Source of the DNA: Iris pallida
Taxonomy: Eukaryota; Streptophyta; Magnoliopsida; Asparagales; Iridaceae
Direction of reading: 5' to 3'
Assembly: GCA_029216955.1 (NCBI GenBank)
Contig: JANAVB010012195.1
Coordinates: 894,857 to 958,856, forward strand
DNA: 64,000 nucleotides
Shown here one piece after another: positions 9,601 through 21,480 of the stretch (positions within the stretch are counted from its first letter, which is position 1; each line of letters begins with the position of its first letter). The notes beneath the pieces are model-generated. The model made no database searches, was not told the origin of the DNA, and saw nothing but the letters and a program-made list of their open reading frames with translations. Both the position numbers and the translations under genes were made by a program.

Positions 9601-12600
9601 CTACTCATAAGGTGACAAGCATGAGAAGTTGAGACAATCAAGGTATACAGAAAAAGATATACCTTGTGAGTCAAACAGGTACAGATACCGTGATCGAATA
9701 TCATCCTCACGTTCCCACGTTGACTCTCCTAAAAAGTGATGACCCCAAGCAACCCGGACAAGGTTAATGGTTCAGTTCTTGAGTATCTTCTCCCTTAGGT
9801 CCAAAATGGATACAGGTTGTTCCTCGTAAGACAGGTTGGTACCAACAACCAGCTCAGAATGATCAAGGATATGGCTTGGGTCCGATACATACCTTCACAA
9901 CTGAGATACATGAAACACGTCATGCACATCCCGTAACGAAGGTGGAAGGGATAAACCATAAGCAACATCGCCTATCCTATCAAGGATAGCAAATGGGCCC
10001 ATGTATCGCGGACTCAACTTCCCGAGAACGCCAAATCTAATGATCCCACGAGTAGGTGAGATCCGCAAGAACACGTGGTCCCCAACAGAAAATTCTAACG
10101 GTCTACGATGCTGGTCCGCCCAATGACGATGCCGATCTTGCGCAACTCGAAGTCAGTCTCTAATTCCCTTAACCACTTCAACTGTCTGAACAATCATTTC
10201 TGGGCCTAGTATCTTCCTCTTCCCGATATCATCCCATGCTAGTGGAGACCTACACTTCTTACCATATAAAGCTTCAAATGGCGCCATCTGGATACTAGCT
10301 TGATAACCGTTGTTATATAAAAACTCGACTAAGTGCAGGTGGCTCTCCCAAGATCCTCCACAATCTAGGGTGCAAGATCACAACATGTCTTCTAAGGTTT
10401 GAATTATCCTTTCTGATTGCCCGTCCGTCTGTGGATGGTAAGTCGTACTAAATCTTAACTTAATACCCAAACTATGATGTAAACTCTTCCAGAAATGTGA
10501 TGTAAAGCGAGTATCTCTGTCTGACACAATACTGACAGGGACTCCATGCTGTCTGACTATCTGTTGTATATACAACTCTGCCAACTTTTTTGTAGATTAC
10601 CCTACTCTGAAAGGAAGAAAGTGTGCTACCTTTTTAAGCCGATCTACTATCACCCAAATAGCATCTTTACCACTTGGCGATCTCGGTAAACCGGTCACAA
10701 AGTCTATTGTGATGTGTTCCCACTTCCATTCTGGAATAGGAAGCGGTTGTAATAATTCGGCTGTCCTCTGCAGTTCTGCCTTCACTTGCTGACATACAAA
10801 GCAACGGGAAATGAATCTAGCTATCTCCCTCTTCATCCCGTTCCACCAGAAGTGCTGCTTGATATCTTGGTACATCTTGGTTCCTCCAGGGTGTATAGAA
10901 TACTGAGAACTGTGAGCTTCTGTCATAACCTTATGTCTGATATCTCCACTAGGCACACATAGGCGTGATCCAAACCTAAGGATACCATCTTTATGAATCT
11001 TCATCTCCTTCCTGAGCCCTGACTCACATTCTGCCCTAAGCTTCTGAATCCTTGGGTCCTGTGCCTGAGTTGCCTTAATCCTGTCTACTAAGTCAGATTG
11101 AACTTGTAGACTTGTTAGAACTCCTACATTACTAGGAAGTATAACCTCGATGCCCATATCCTGAAGGTCTTCTAAGATTTGCTTCTGTGTTGTCAACATA
11201 AATGTGCTGCCTCTCCTGCTAAGAGCATCTGCTACCACATTAGCCTTGCCTGGATGATACTGAAGCTCCACGTCATAATCCTTGATCAACTCCAACCATC
11301 TTCTCTGCTTCATGTTCAGTTCCTTCTGCGTAAAGATGTACTTCAGACTTTTGTGGTGTGTGTACATGTCTACTCGATCACCATATAAGTAATGCCTCCA
11401 TAGCTTCAAAGCAAATACTACTGCCGCCAACTCTAAGTCATGAGTTGGATAATTCTTCTCGTGGTCTCGAAGATGCCTAGATGCATATGCTATCACCTTT
11501 CCATGCTGCATAAGGACACATCCAAGTCCTTTACCTGACGCATCACAATATACAGTAAAACTTCCAGCTCCAACTGGCAATATAAGAATAGGCGTTGATA
11601 TCAACTTCTGCTTCAAATTCTCAAATAATGCCTGACATTCTGCCGACCAGACGAATGGTACATCCTTCCGTGTCAAGCGGGTCATGGGTGCTGAAAGTCT
11701 CGCAAAATCTGATACGAACCTTCTGTAATATCCTGTCAATCCCAAGAAACTCTGCACATCTGCTACGGTCTTGGGTACTGGCCAACTCTCTACTGCTTCT
11801 ACCTTCTTGGGATCCACTGCTACTCCAGCTCCTGATATGATGTGACCCAAAAATGAAATGTAATCCGTCCAGAACTCACATTTGCTGAGCTTGACAAACA
11901 ACTGGTTCTCTCTCAGAACCTGTAACACTTTCTGGAGGTGGTCTTCATGCTCTTCTTTACTGGCAGAGTATACTAGAATGTCGTCAAGAAATACAACGAC
12001 AAACTGATCCAAGTATAGCATAAAGATGCGGTTCATCAAATCCATAAATATTACTGGAGCATTGGTCAAACCAAACGACATTACCAAGAATTCATAATGT
12101 CCATACTTCGACCTGAATGCTGTCTTGGTAAATATCCTCCTTCTGAACCCTCACTTGATGATACCCTGAACGAAGATCTATCTTGGAGAAAACTCTAGTT
12201 TTACTCAATTGATCAAACAAGTCGTCGATCCTTGGTAGTGGGTACTTGTTCTTTACTGTTGCCGCGTTGAGCTTCCTGTAGTCAATGCACAATCTGGATG
12301 ACCCATCCTTCTTTCCTACAAGTACTACTGGTGCTGCCCATGGTGATATGCTAGCTTGGATGAACTTCTTCTCCTTCAGTTCCTCTATGTGTTGATATAC
12401 CTTGACCTGCTCTGAATTCGCCATTCTGTAAACTCGATCTAATATCGGTTTAGTTTCAGGTGCTAATTCTATGCTGAACTCAATATCTCTAACCGGTGGT
12501 AGACCTGGAAGTTCTTCAGGAAATACGTCTAGAAACTCTTCAACTACCTTCGGAACTTGAACTTCTTCCATTGCCGTTACTACTCCCTGCTCTTGTTGAG

Positions 12601-13051
12601 TTGCCTCTGATCTGACTAAGGTGAACCTCTTCATGCCTGGAATATCAAAAGATACACTCCCTCTACGACAATCTATTATCGTATGACTGTCTTTCAGCCA
12701 GTCCATGCCTAAGATAACGTCGAAATTTTTGACAGAAAATTCTATCAACCGGGCGGGTAAAGAATGCCCGTAAACTACAACGCTACATGCTAGAATAACT
12801 CTACTAACTCCTACGAGCCCATTACTAGTGAGTATATTCAACCTCCCTGGCAATGCCTCGAACTCCATTCCTAGCCGTGTCGTAAATTGTACAGATATAA
12901 ATGAGTGTGATGCTCCCAATCAAACAATCATACTGCGGGATATGAGGCGACGAGAATGTTACCTGCCACAACATCTCCCAATGCCAATGCCTTTTCCAAG
13001 GACAGAGTGAATGCCTGCCCTCGACCTCCTTGTTGGTTCCCATGCTGTGGC
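9601..13051 (-). pseudogene. Gypsy-1 pol: protease, RT, RNase H, integrase, chromodomain
   Basis: Minus-strand pol continuous with gag. Protease: GASHSFI is readable (12919 downward), but a one-base loss and a stop destroy the catalytic D-S/T-G just before it. [23 protein letters not shown], then a one-base insertion near 12125; the frame 10597-12087 gives SFGLTNAPV and the catalytic FLDD ([11 protein letters not shown]). RNase [19 protein letters not shown]. Integrase: HHCC zinc region ([22 protein letters not shown]), first Asp in [10 protein letters not shown], a stop at 10597-10599, second Asp in VSDRDTRF, Glu in [12 protein letters not shown], a stop near 10378. A chromodomain-like tail (YEEQPVSILD...ESTWEREDDIRSRY) ends by 9601 with further stops. 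Non-functional. Confidence 0.92.
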
Positions 13052-14438
13052 CTAGCCTGGTGTTGCTGCTGGCCCCTGCCTTAGTGATGCTGGGGTGGTC
13101 TGTGTTGTTGCTGCTGCATCGGCGGTCCCTGCTGCCGAAACATCTGAGCTTGTGTCATGAACGGACGCTGTGCCAACGGTCTCACTGCCACCGCTGGTCC
13201 TCGACACTGGCCTGCCCCCGGTGCTGGCAGAGCAGGAAATTATTGCACTGGTCCTCCTGACCTCGAATTCATGGGACAGGTGGTTTCCCGATGATCTGGA
13301 CTTCCACATATCAAACACTGCCCGTTCAATGTCCGACACACATCTCTAGTGTGCCCTACCTTCCCACAATAAGTGCAGCCCGCTGGGGGTTGCTGGTTCT
13401 TCTCCTGTTGCTGTTGTTGCTGCTGTCTTGTTGGAGGTGCTGGCCCTCGTATTGCCACATCGTGAATACGAATACCAAGGGACGGTGCTGTTGTTCGGGG
13501 CGCTACTCTCCCTCCTCCTTCAATCTGACTGTGGGATCTCTTCTGACCTCCAGTCCTTGTTGCAAGCCTCTAAATGGTGATCTCATGCCTTCGGGTTGCC
13601 GTCAATACCTCATCAAAAGTCTGGTAATTGTGCCCTTCTATCAATTGCAAGAGCTCAAGATGAAACCCTTGCTGGAACCTCATAGCCCTCTGGCTTTCCG
13701 TTGCTACCATCTCTGGGGCGAACCTACTCAATCTGCAGAACTCCGCTGCATAAGCATCTACTGTCTTGCCGGCCTGCTTGAGACTGATAAACTTCTGTTG
13801 TAGCTCAAACTGCGCCACAACTCCATAGTACTTCGTCTTGAATCTTGTAGTAAAATTGTCCCAAGCAATAGGACGTCTGATGCCTACCTCCTCTGATTCC
13901 CACTAATCGCGTGCGAGATCCTGAAGTAACAACTTTACTAGATCCACACGTTCTTCTGTCGGCACCTTAGCCGCCGTCAAAATAGCATCAATATCCTTAA
14001 GCCGTGCATCTGCTGAGATGGCATCTTCCGTGCCCTCGAAATTGCGAGAGTTGTACTAGCAAAATCTGGTTGAGGCTCCTGAATCTGTCCTCGCCCCTCT
14101 TTCCAAAGCTGTCTGTAATCCTTGGTTGAGTAGTACATTCTGCTCCTGCAACTGAGCGTGCATGCGCTGCTGGACTAACATCTGATGTTGCTGAGTAGCC
14201 ATCATCCCTCTCATGATCTCCAGAAGGGTCGGTGTGTCCACTTCTACAGGGGTAGGTGGAACTATTGGCGGCGTTGGAACCTCCGGATTCTGCGGTCTAG
14301 CTGCTGGTTCCACTATTACTTCTTCTTGGATAGTCTCTTGAGGTAGTACTGGCCCTTGTTACTGACCAACCTGGTCATGTTGTCCATGCTGCCCTTGTTG
14401 TTGCTGTCCAGTCCTGACAGATGCGGACGAAGTACCCC
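13052..14438 (-). pseudogene. Gypsy-1 gag
   Basis: The minus-strand frame begins behind a pyrimidine-rich tract (about 14439-14460) and has a Q-rich N-terminus. The retrotransposon Gag domain is in the 13570-13818 stretch (FELQQKFISLKQAGKTVDAY..LSRFAPEM). Two CCHC knuckles, CTYCGKVGHTRDVC and CLICGSPDHRETTC, lie in 13240-13458. A Q-rich linker then runs without frame change into protease, so Gag and Pol are one frame. In-frame stops occur near 14340, 14055, 13905, 13568 and 13240. Gag packages the RNA and builds the particle. Confidence 0.88.
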
Positions 14439-14606
14439 TAAGAAAAGGGACAAAAGAGCAATCAAACGACCGGACATAAAGGATTAATGAAGTCGAAGGA
14501 TACCGGAATGTCAAGCTAGGGTTAAGAACAACGAATCTTAGATCAAGGGAGAACATGTGTGATTTAGACATCCTATAAATTAGAACACCCCACAAGTCTG
14601 AACTCA

Positions 14607-14624
14607 GACCTGCATGGGCCACCA
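14607..14624 (-). other. Gypsy-1 candidate primer binding site
   Basis: On the minus strand TGGTGGCCCATGCAGGTC starts 9 nt inside the 5' LTR. The same motif lies 8-9 nt inside the 5' LTRs of gypsy-2, -4 and -5. It begins with the TGG expected opposite a tRNA CCA end, but is not the initiator-Met site used by copia B. The matching tRNA is not identified. Confidence 0.55.
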
Positions 14625-14633
14625 CTAAAACCT

Positions 14634-17521
14634 TGTCACGCCCCAGAACCAGAATACTGGAGAGCGAGAAAATGACTCAGCCAGCTACGTATTACGGGTA
14701 GATGAATACCGTATAATACGATCAATGCTGTCTAAAAGACGAGGGGGTGCATACTACATGAAAGTCTCACTATGGTCACTTCACATCTATTGTCTCAATC
14801 ATTCAAACAAGAAACAGAAATAGAAAACATGTAAGATAAAGCAGTAAGACATCCCAAACGCTCAGTCAAAATGTTCTTGATATCTGGCTTTAGAAAACAT
14901 AGCCAGATGATGTAGCAAAGTATACAAAATTGTTTATCAGCTGCAGTCTGACTTAGTTACAATTATGCAAAAGTAATTACAAGACAATCCGACTAACATG
15001 TCGGTACCAAATGATAAAGTACACAGTAAGTATCAAAACGAGCGGGGAAGTAAGGGACCCACTTGAGTCCTCATGCGATCATTCCTCTAGTATTGACCAT
15101 CTTGGAGGTAGAAGTAAGATGAGTCCTCGGGGATCGGCTCTAAATCTGGCCATGCAAAACCAGAGAGGTTAGACCTCTAATAGCAAGTACCGCAAGGAAG
15201 CACGATATGAGAAATTTTAACCAGTGATAAAAAGATGATAAATAGATCTCTGCTAGCTACTAGGATTTACATAACATCACGACACTTCGAAACAACCTTC
15301 CAACCAAACTAGGACAAAAATTGGCCCGTTATGTCATGATATTCTGACCATCTCGGTTAGTTAACAGAGTAGGTATAGTACACAAATAAATCAATTTAAA
15401 CGGCCATTCAACTACTATGGCTTGCTACTGTAAGTTCCAAGTTACCCTGGAATTATGCAATAAGGATTCCTCAGTTTTTACTATGTGCAAGCAAGGCTAG
15501 TCTATCCAGTCAATCAATTGCGCCAATCATGAATTAGACGAGTCCCAGCGGGACGCCCATCATTAATATACAATATACAATAAATAATATAAGCAAATAC
15601 CGCTCCCTGCCCGTGTGGCAGATTTATAGTATCTGTAGGAACCAGCCGGCTTGTCGGGCACTAATAGTCCCAAAGAGGGCTGCCATGTAAGAACTCGAAA
15701 ATCTATTCTCTCCATGCAATCATTATTTTATTTAACTTAATAGTCTCTACGTTGAGTGAAATCCCATGCCGTGGATCATGGTCATTCAGAATGAGTACTT
15801 CCGTACAAAATACGATATGTCCAACTCTACAACGATACCCGTGCGGTTTAGGTTGTAGGTCTTACATAGCGTAATGCAACAATCAAAACTAACCACGAAA
15901 TAATTATGCCTTGACCATAAAGTACACATGTTACTTTGTATAATAAATAAATAAGTTGAAGCCTGCATGTATCTATATGCCAATATTCGGGATCGGCCAA
16001 TCGATTACCATAGTTCATCATATGAACGTGTCTCATTCATTCCATTCAATAAGACGACTAGCCAGTCTCTTAGTTCCAATTAGGAACGCATGATCAATCA
16101 TTAATCAAGATAATAATTAATGTTAATTAATGCCAAGATAACAATCAATGTTAATTAATGGCCACTTAGGATAGAATCAGCCCAAAAGGCATTATGGGCT
16201 AGAGTTATGCGGTCGAAAAATTATTGATTCATGCGGCTGAGTAAGACATGCATATGCGGCTAAGAAATAACAAGTCTATACGGCCGGGGATAGGGACCCC
16301 ATGCGGCTGAACAGATCAAGTCTCATGCGACTGAACAATCGGGTCTTATACGGCTCAAGAATTCAAGTTCATGCAGATGGGGGATCTGGGCCCTATGCGG
16401 CTCGGGTAGAAAGTCTCATGCGGCTGGGATTAACTAAATCCATGCGGCCAGAAATGACAAGCTTTATGCGGCTGGGGTTCAAGCTCAGCCATGCGGCTGG
16501 AAGGGTCAAGCCTTATGCGGCTGAAAAAGTAACTCTTTATGCGGCTCAAAAAAATGATTAAGTTTATGCGGCTGAAAGTGAGCTCCTGCGGCTGAAAGTA
16601 GGTGCGACATATGCGGCTGAGAAATGGTCCTGAGTCATGCGGCTATGGATTAAATGTCCATGCGGCTGGGAGATACTGGCACCCCCATGCGGCCAGGAAG
16701 GGAAACTTCATGCGGCTACACAATCCTGAGCTTATGCGGCTGAGAACTAAGGGTCTCATACGGCCGAGCTGAACGGTGTTCATGCGACAGAAGAATGGTA
16801 TGCGGTCAGGAATGACATGCGGCCAAGGAAGACTTGCCGCATGAAAACTCATGCGGTCAAGCACTGTTCTTCTTCTCCACTTCCGAGAACAGAACCATGG
16901 AAGCCATTGTTTCCAAGCTCTCTAAATCCTTCATTCTAAGCCCAAATCTGGACTTCCATGGGTCTAAATAGGGTAGAAGGAAATTCTCTACAACTTGGAA
17001 CTATAAAAACTTGGAAATAACAAAGTTAGCTAGATCAAAACCTAAGAAATCCGAAAATGCATTAAACTTAGATCTACATGAAGTGAGCCATGGAAATTGA
17101 AAATGCTAAATAATAAAGGGACTTAAAATCAAGTAAGGAAGATGATGGAATAATAATACTGGAGTTCCATTATGAAGCAAGTTGGCACTTGCCTATGCAG
17201 CTGGGTAGGTGGGGAGAGTTTATGGAGGATGAAGAAGAAGAGTAATGGAGAAGGAGGAGTAATGAAGAGAGAGAAAGGGTTTTGGGGTTTTAAATAAAGA
17301 GGGGTGGTAGGTGGGGAGTTGTTGAACCACCCAATGCCGAAAAATAAACCAACTCAGGCCGAACCCAAAAGCAAAGTAAAAAGCAAAAAGTAAAATGCAA
17401 AAAATTAATTAACGTGAAATTAAAGGAATTTAAATACAGAACAATACATGATAAATATTAAATAAATACATTTCAGCAGTATATGCATTAAAATACGTAT
17501 TCTGCGAACGGAAAGTGACAT
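14634..17521 (-). mobile_element. Gypsy-1 5' LTR
   Basis: 2888 bp, plus-strand ends TGTCACGCCC...AAAGTGACA; aligns with 6540-9424 throughout with scattered substitutions. In element sense its 3' end abuts the leader with the candidate PBS. Confidence 0.93.
16226..16860. repeat. 24-bp-spaced CATGCGGCTG array (gypsy-1 right LTR)
   Basis: Same array as at 8132-8765, with nearly identical order and spacing; a few copies differ, with CATGCGGC degraded in one LTR and intact in the other. It lies about 660-1300 bp from the LTR start in element sense. Confidence 0.9.
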
Positions 17522-17919
17522 TATAACTTTTATTGATGACTGTTCCAGGAAGGTTTGGGTCTATGCCTTAAAGACCAAGGATCAGGTGCTGTCCACTTTC
17601 AAAAAGTTTTAGGCCTCTGTTGAAAGAGAGACGGGCAAGAAGTTATTGTGTGTTCGATCCGACAACAACGGCGAATACATTGGTCCCTTTGATGCGTATT
17701 GCAGAGAGTAAGGAATACGGCACCAGAAGACTCCGCCCAAGACATCTCAGCTCAATGGTGTAGCGGAGTGCATGAACAAAACACTGATGGAGAGGGTACG
17801 GTATTTGCTGTCAGAAGCAAATTTGCCAAGCAGTTATTGGGGTGAGTCTCTTCTTACAGCTGCTTATGTTATTAATTTATCTCCTAGTGCTCCTTTGCAG
17901 GGTGATATGCCTGACAAAG
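17522..17919 (+). pseudogene. Copia B integrase catalytic core (middle fragment)
   Basis: After the TSD copy ttata (17522-17526) the copia integrase resumes in register: ITFIDDCSRKVW, then RSDNNGEY with the second catalytic Asp and NGVAECMNKTL with the catalytic Glu, giving a complete D-D-E set with 5026-6539. In-frame stops break it: TAG within KKF*ASV (near 17608) and TAA within CRE*GI (near 17710). It ends at 17919 in DMPDK, where LTR-3 inserted; the next codons follow at 33273. Confidence 0.88.
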
Positions 17920-20382
17920 TGTAACACCCAGTTTTCTAAATGAGGATAATTTTGAAATTTTGTGTTTTTAATTATTTAATTATGATATTTAAATAATAAT
18001 ATAATTTTTGGTATTTTTTAATCATTTAAAACTATTTAAAAATTATGACTTGTGATTTTGATGTGCAGCTAGTGAAACCGTAGAGGCTGTCTGACCTAGA
18101 GCCTAACCCTGTGATTTGGAATAACTATTTATCATTTTTTTTAGCCTAGGGATAATTTGGTCATTTTGACTTATTAGAATAATTTGATTAATTATTGGAT
18201 TGATGGTTGTTGAATTTGACTTCGACTAGTTAAGACCTTGTAGACTAGTGTAGAAGCTAACCCTAGCTATGGTGAACCTAGTCTAACTTAAGTTAACCTA
18301 CTTTTTGTCATTAGAAATTAGTTTTAAAGTAGGAAGGTTAAGTTTAAGTGAAATAGTTCATGACTTATGACTTAACTTAATGACTTGTGATTTACCAATT
18401 TCATGAATTGCAATTAAGCCATAGGCCCATGACTTGAGCCCAAAACCCACTCAAACCCACCCATGGCAGCCACAATTAGGGTTTCTCCTTGCCTATAAGT
18501 ATTCTCTTAATGTGTTCTTGCCTATTTTGTTCTTGACCTAGATTTTGAAGGAAAGGTATTTTTTCCATTTCCAAAAATCCTAATAAATTCATTTTAACTC
18601 CTTTTTAACCCTAGTCTTTTGCATTAGGATCTAATTTCTGTGTGTTTACTATTTCTAGAGGTTTATCTTAGTTTTTGTGTCATTTGGAGCTTGGGAGTTG
18701 CTATTTGGAATCCTTCCATTTGGGGCTTTCTTGGAGTATTGACACTCATAGGTAAAACCCTCAAATTATGTTTTATTCCTAATTTTAGTGCATGATAGCT
18801 TAGGTATAGGTGTCCCCTAGCTACAGTAGAAGTTTCGTGTCATTTGCATTAGGTTTCGTGTCCGTATCGGACACGTATCACTAGTGTAGGCTAGGTGTTC
18901 GATGAAATGTCCCTTAGGGATTTATTTTTGTATTTTGAAAATCTAATTTCATGAATCCCTAGATCTGGGTGTGAATGCTAATTTTTGTGAAGGGTGTTTG
19001 GTATTTTCGTGTCATTTTGTGTCGGATTTTTGGGTTGGACACGCCGTGCGAGATCCGGTTCAGTGCCCTGCCTATCGGGCCCTAGAACTCCTCGCACAGG
19101 ACACTTCGAGACACAAAATTTGACACGGACACTCCTTGGATGACTGACATCATCCTCCCAAAAGTTGGGATCGTAAGGTGGCGTGTATGAGGAGAAATCC
19201 TCCCCGCACTGGCCGCGCGGCCTGCCGTTGCGCGCGCAGGAACGCCACTGATACGCAACTAGAACGGACACGACACGTATCTAGGACACGGTGCAGGCTG
19301 TCCTAGGGGTAGCCCTACCCCTGGCGCACATGTATGCAAGGCCACGTGTCACCACGTGGCCTGTGTCGTGCGCGGGACACGCATGCACGACGCTGTGCAC
19401 TGCGCGTGTGCTCGTGTGTTGTTTATGTGTCGTGGACACGGCTGTGTCCACTTGGTTGGACACGTATGCTTGGGTCGACACGTGCACGTATGTGTTACTA
19501 TTTACCAACCTTTAATTCATAGTTTTAACATGATTTTGGTATTCGAATTTCAAATTCCCATTTCGACTGATATATGCATTTCAGTTTTGAATTTCTGATA
19601 TTAATTTCCAGTTTCAAACTGATTTTCTTAATGTTAATTGTCATATTTGATTCACACATATGTATTAACTACTGCTAGGTTAGATTTTCATGTTAGATTT
19701 GTTATCAAGTAATGGGATTTTGATTGTGGGATGGACTGCTATGAGTAGACTGGTACACATTTCTTCCTGAAATTGGATTTCTAACTTTTAATTCCAGTTT
19801 TAAAACTGATTTTTGATTCTTAAATTTCTATGTTTAATTCCTGAACATTCTGTTAGTTCACTGTAGTTGGGTCATGTTAGTTGATGACATCTAGGTGAAT
19901 GGGAATTTGTTATTGGGATAGGGCTGTTGACTGATACATTCCTGTTTTAAAAACTCGATTTTAATTCCCATATTTAAAACTGATTTTGAATGTTTATTGC
20001 CATGTTTAAACTCATGTGCATGAGTATTAGTTTACTGCTAATGATGAATGTGAATGGTGTTAGGAGTTGAGTTCGAATTTGAGGAATGGATTCAATGGGT
20101 GTTAGGGCAATATGAACTATCATTGATTTCTTTTCCTAAAACTGAATTGATGCTTATATTGCCATGTTTGATTTCTGAACATTGTATTAGTTCACAGATT
20201 AATTGATTCATTGGTTGATGTTATCAAAGATGGGGATTCGAATTTGGGTTTGGATGGTATGGGCTGTCATTGCATAAACCTGAAATTTGTTCACTGTTCC
20301 ATGGAAACACACATACTCTCTAATGTTCCATTCACCCACACCCTTACTATTCATTGCCATGTTCTTTTTACTGATTTGTATA
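17920..20382 (+). mobile_element. LTR-3, left part
   Basis: The 5' portion of the solo LTR. The first kilobase is AT-rich; 18838-19490 is GC-richer and packed with GACACG/CGTGTC words including ABRE-like and G-box forms; the rest is T-rich. No coding domain. It breaks at gtata, the TSD of gypsy-2. Confidence 0.85.
18838..19490. promoter_or_regulatory. GACACG/ACGTGTC motif cluster in LTR-3
   Basis: Repeated CGTGTC/GACACG words include GACACGT (ABRE-like ACGTGKC in reverse) near 18860, 19267, 19458 and 19479, and a CACGTGTCACCACGTGGCC stretch near 19342 with two G-box-type cores. A related LTR on the minus strand has a similar cluster (56150-56830). Confidence 0.5.
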
Positions 20383-20966
20383 TGTGATGACCATAGTTCG
20401 TATTACGTATTTCGGAATACGTGTACGTATCTGACTCGTATTGCATATCTCCTGGCTTGATTCGGCTTGTTTGGGTTAGCTTGGTTCGGCTTGGGTTGCT
20501 TATTGGTTTACCATGAACCAAGGGGAGAACCCGTACCTACCACCACCATCCCTATTTATTAACCCAACACTCTTTCTCTCTCCTCATTCACTCTTCTTCT
20601 TCCTCACCATTACTCTCCACCTACACCCAAGAGCCCTAGGCAAGTGCAACATGCTTCATGATGGATCTCAAGTTTTATTGTTCCATTCTCTTCTTTACAT
20701 GATTATAAGCCTCTTTTGAACTTGGAGTTTTTAATTTTTATGGATAGATTCTTCTAGATCTACGTAGTAACTTGGGATTTCATGAGTTCATGGAGTTTTT
20801 CTTGGTTTTGATCTACTAAAACTTGTTATTTTCAGAAACTAATAGTTCCATGAGCAAGAGCACAAAATTTCGTATGAATTTGGTTTTTGATTCACCTCAT
20901 TTCGAGTTAAAATGAAGTTTTTATGGCCAAAACAAGTTTTCTGAATTTTTTATGTCGGCTGAGTAA

Positions 20967-21480
20967 AATTTTACGCATGGAACCCTGAAATTGCATATTT
21001 TACACTGGATAGCATCCAGAATGTAAGATTTTACGCAGGGAACCCTGAAATTGTGTATTTTACGCTGGATAGTATCCAGAATGTAAGATTTTACGTAGGA
21101 AACCATGAAATTGCGTATTTTACGCTAGGTATCATCCAGAATGTAAGATTTTACGCAGGGAACCCTGAAATTGTGTATTTTACGCTAGATAACATCCAGA
21201 ATGTAAGATTTTAAGCAGAAAATCCTGAAATTGCGTATTTTACGATGGATAGCATCCAGAATGTAAGATTTTACGCAGGAAACCCTGAAATTGCGTATTT
21301 TACGCTGGATAGCATCCAGAATGTAAAATTTTACGCATGTAAGCCTGAAATTGCGTATTTTACGCTGGATAGCATCCAGAATGAAAGATTTTACGCAGGG
21401 AACCCTAAATTTACGTATTTTACGCTAGATGGTACCCAGAATGTAAAAGTTTACGCTGGAACCCTCCCCTTTTGCGTATT
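20967..21480 (+). repeat. 60-bp dyad-rich tandem repeat, 8 full units (left LTR)
   Basis: Eight units of exactly 60 bp (21001-21480) follow a partial unit. Each typically holds three dyads: GCGTA-ttt-TACGC, CTGGAT-agc-ATCCAG and GTAA-gatt-TTAC. Because 60 is a multiple of three, a frame with a 20-residue repeat stays open except for one TAA near 21214; coding is not supported. Confidence 0.95.

Larger units (their letters stand above)
6540..17521 (-). mobile_element. Gypsy-1: complete Ty3/gypsy chromovirus (Del/Tekay type), minus strand
   Basis: A 10,982-bp element with TSD ttata at 6535-6539 and 17522-17526, inserted in the copia B integrase. LTRs of 2885 and 2888 bp (6540-9424; 14634-17521) bound a 5.2-kb interior with one minus-strand gag-pol frame: gag with two CCHC knuckles, protease, RT, RNase H, integrase, chromodomain. 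The order RT-RNaseH-IN and the chromodomain define a chromovirus. The LTRs differ by roughly 5% by eye (about 10 changes in the first 150 bp, 7 in the next 165), so it is younger than copia B. Confidence 0.95.

Noticed and set aside
13052..13339. Minus-strand Ser/Thr/Ala-rich ORF between gag knuckle and protease of gypsy-1
   Set aside because: Out-of-frame shadow: the Q-rich gag linker continuing the knuckle frame fits the family better.
20967..21480. CRISPR-like regular array
   Set aside because: Units are contiguous repeats without unique spacers, in a plant LTR; the 24-bp gypsy-1 array likewise has only a 10-bp word and no cas context.
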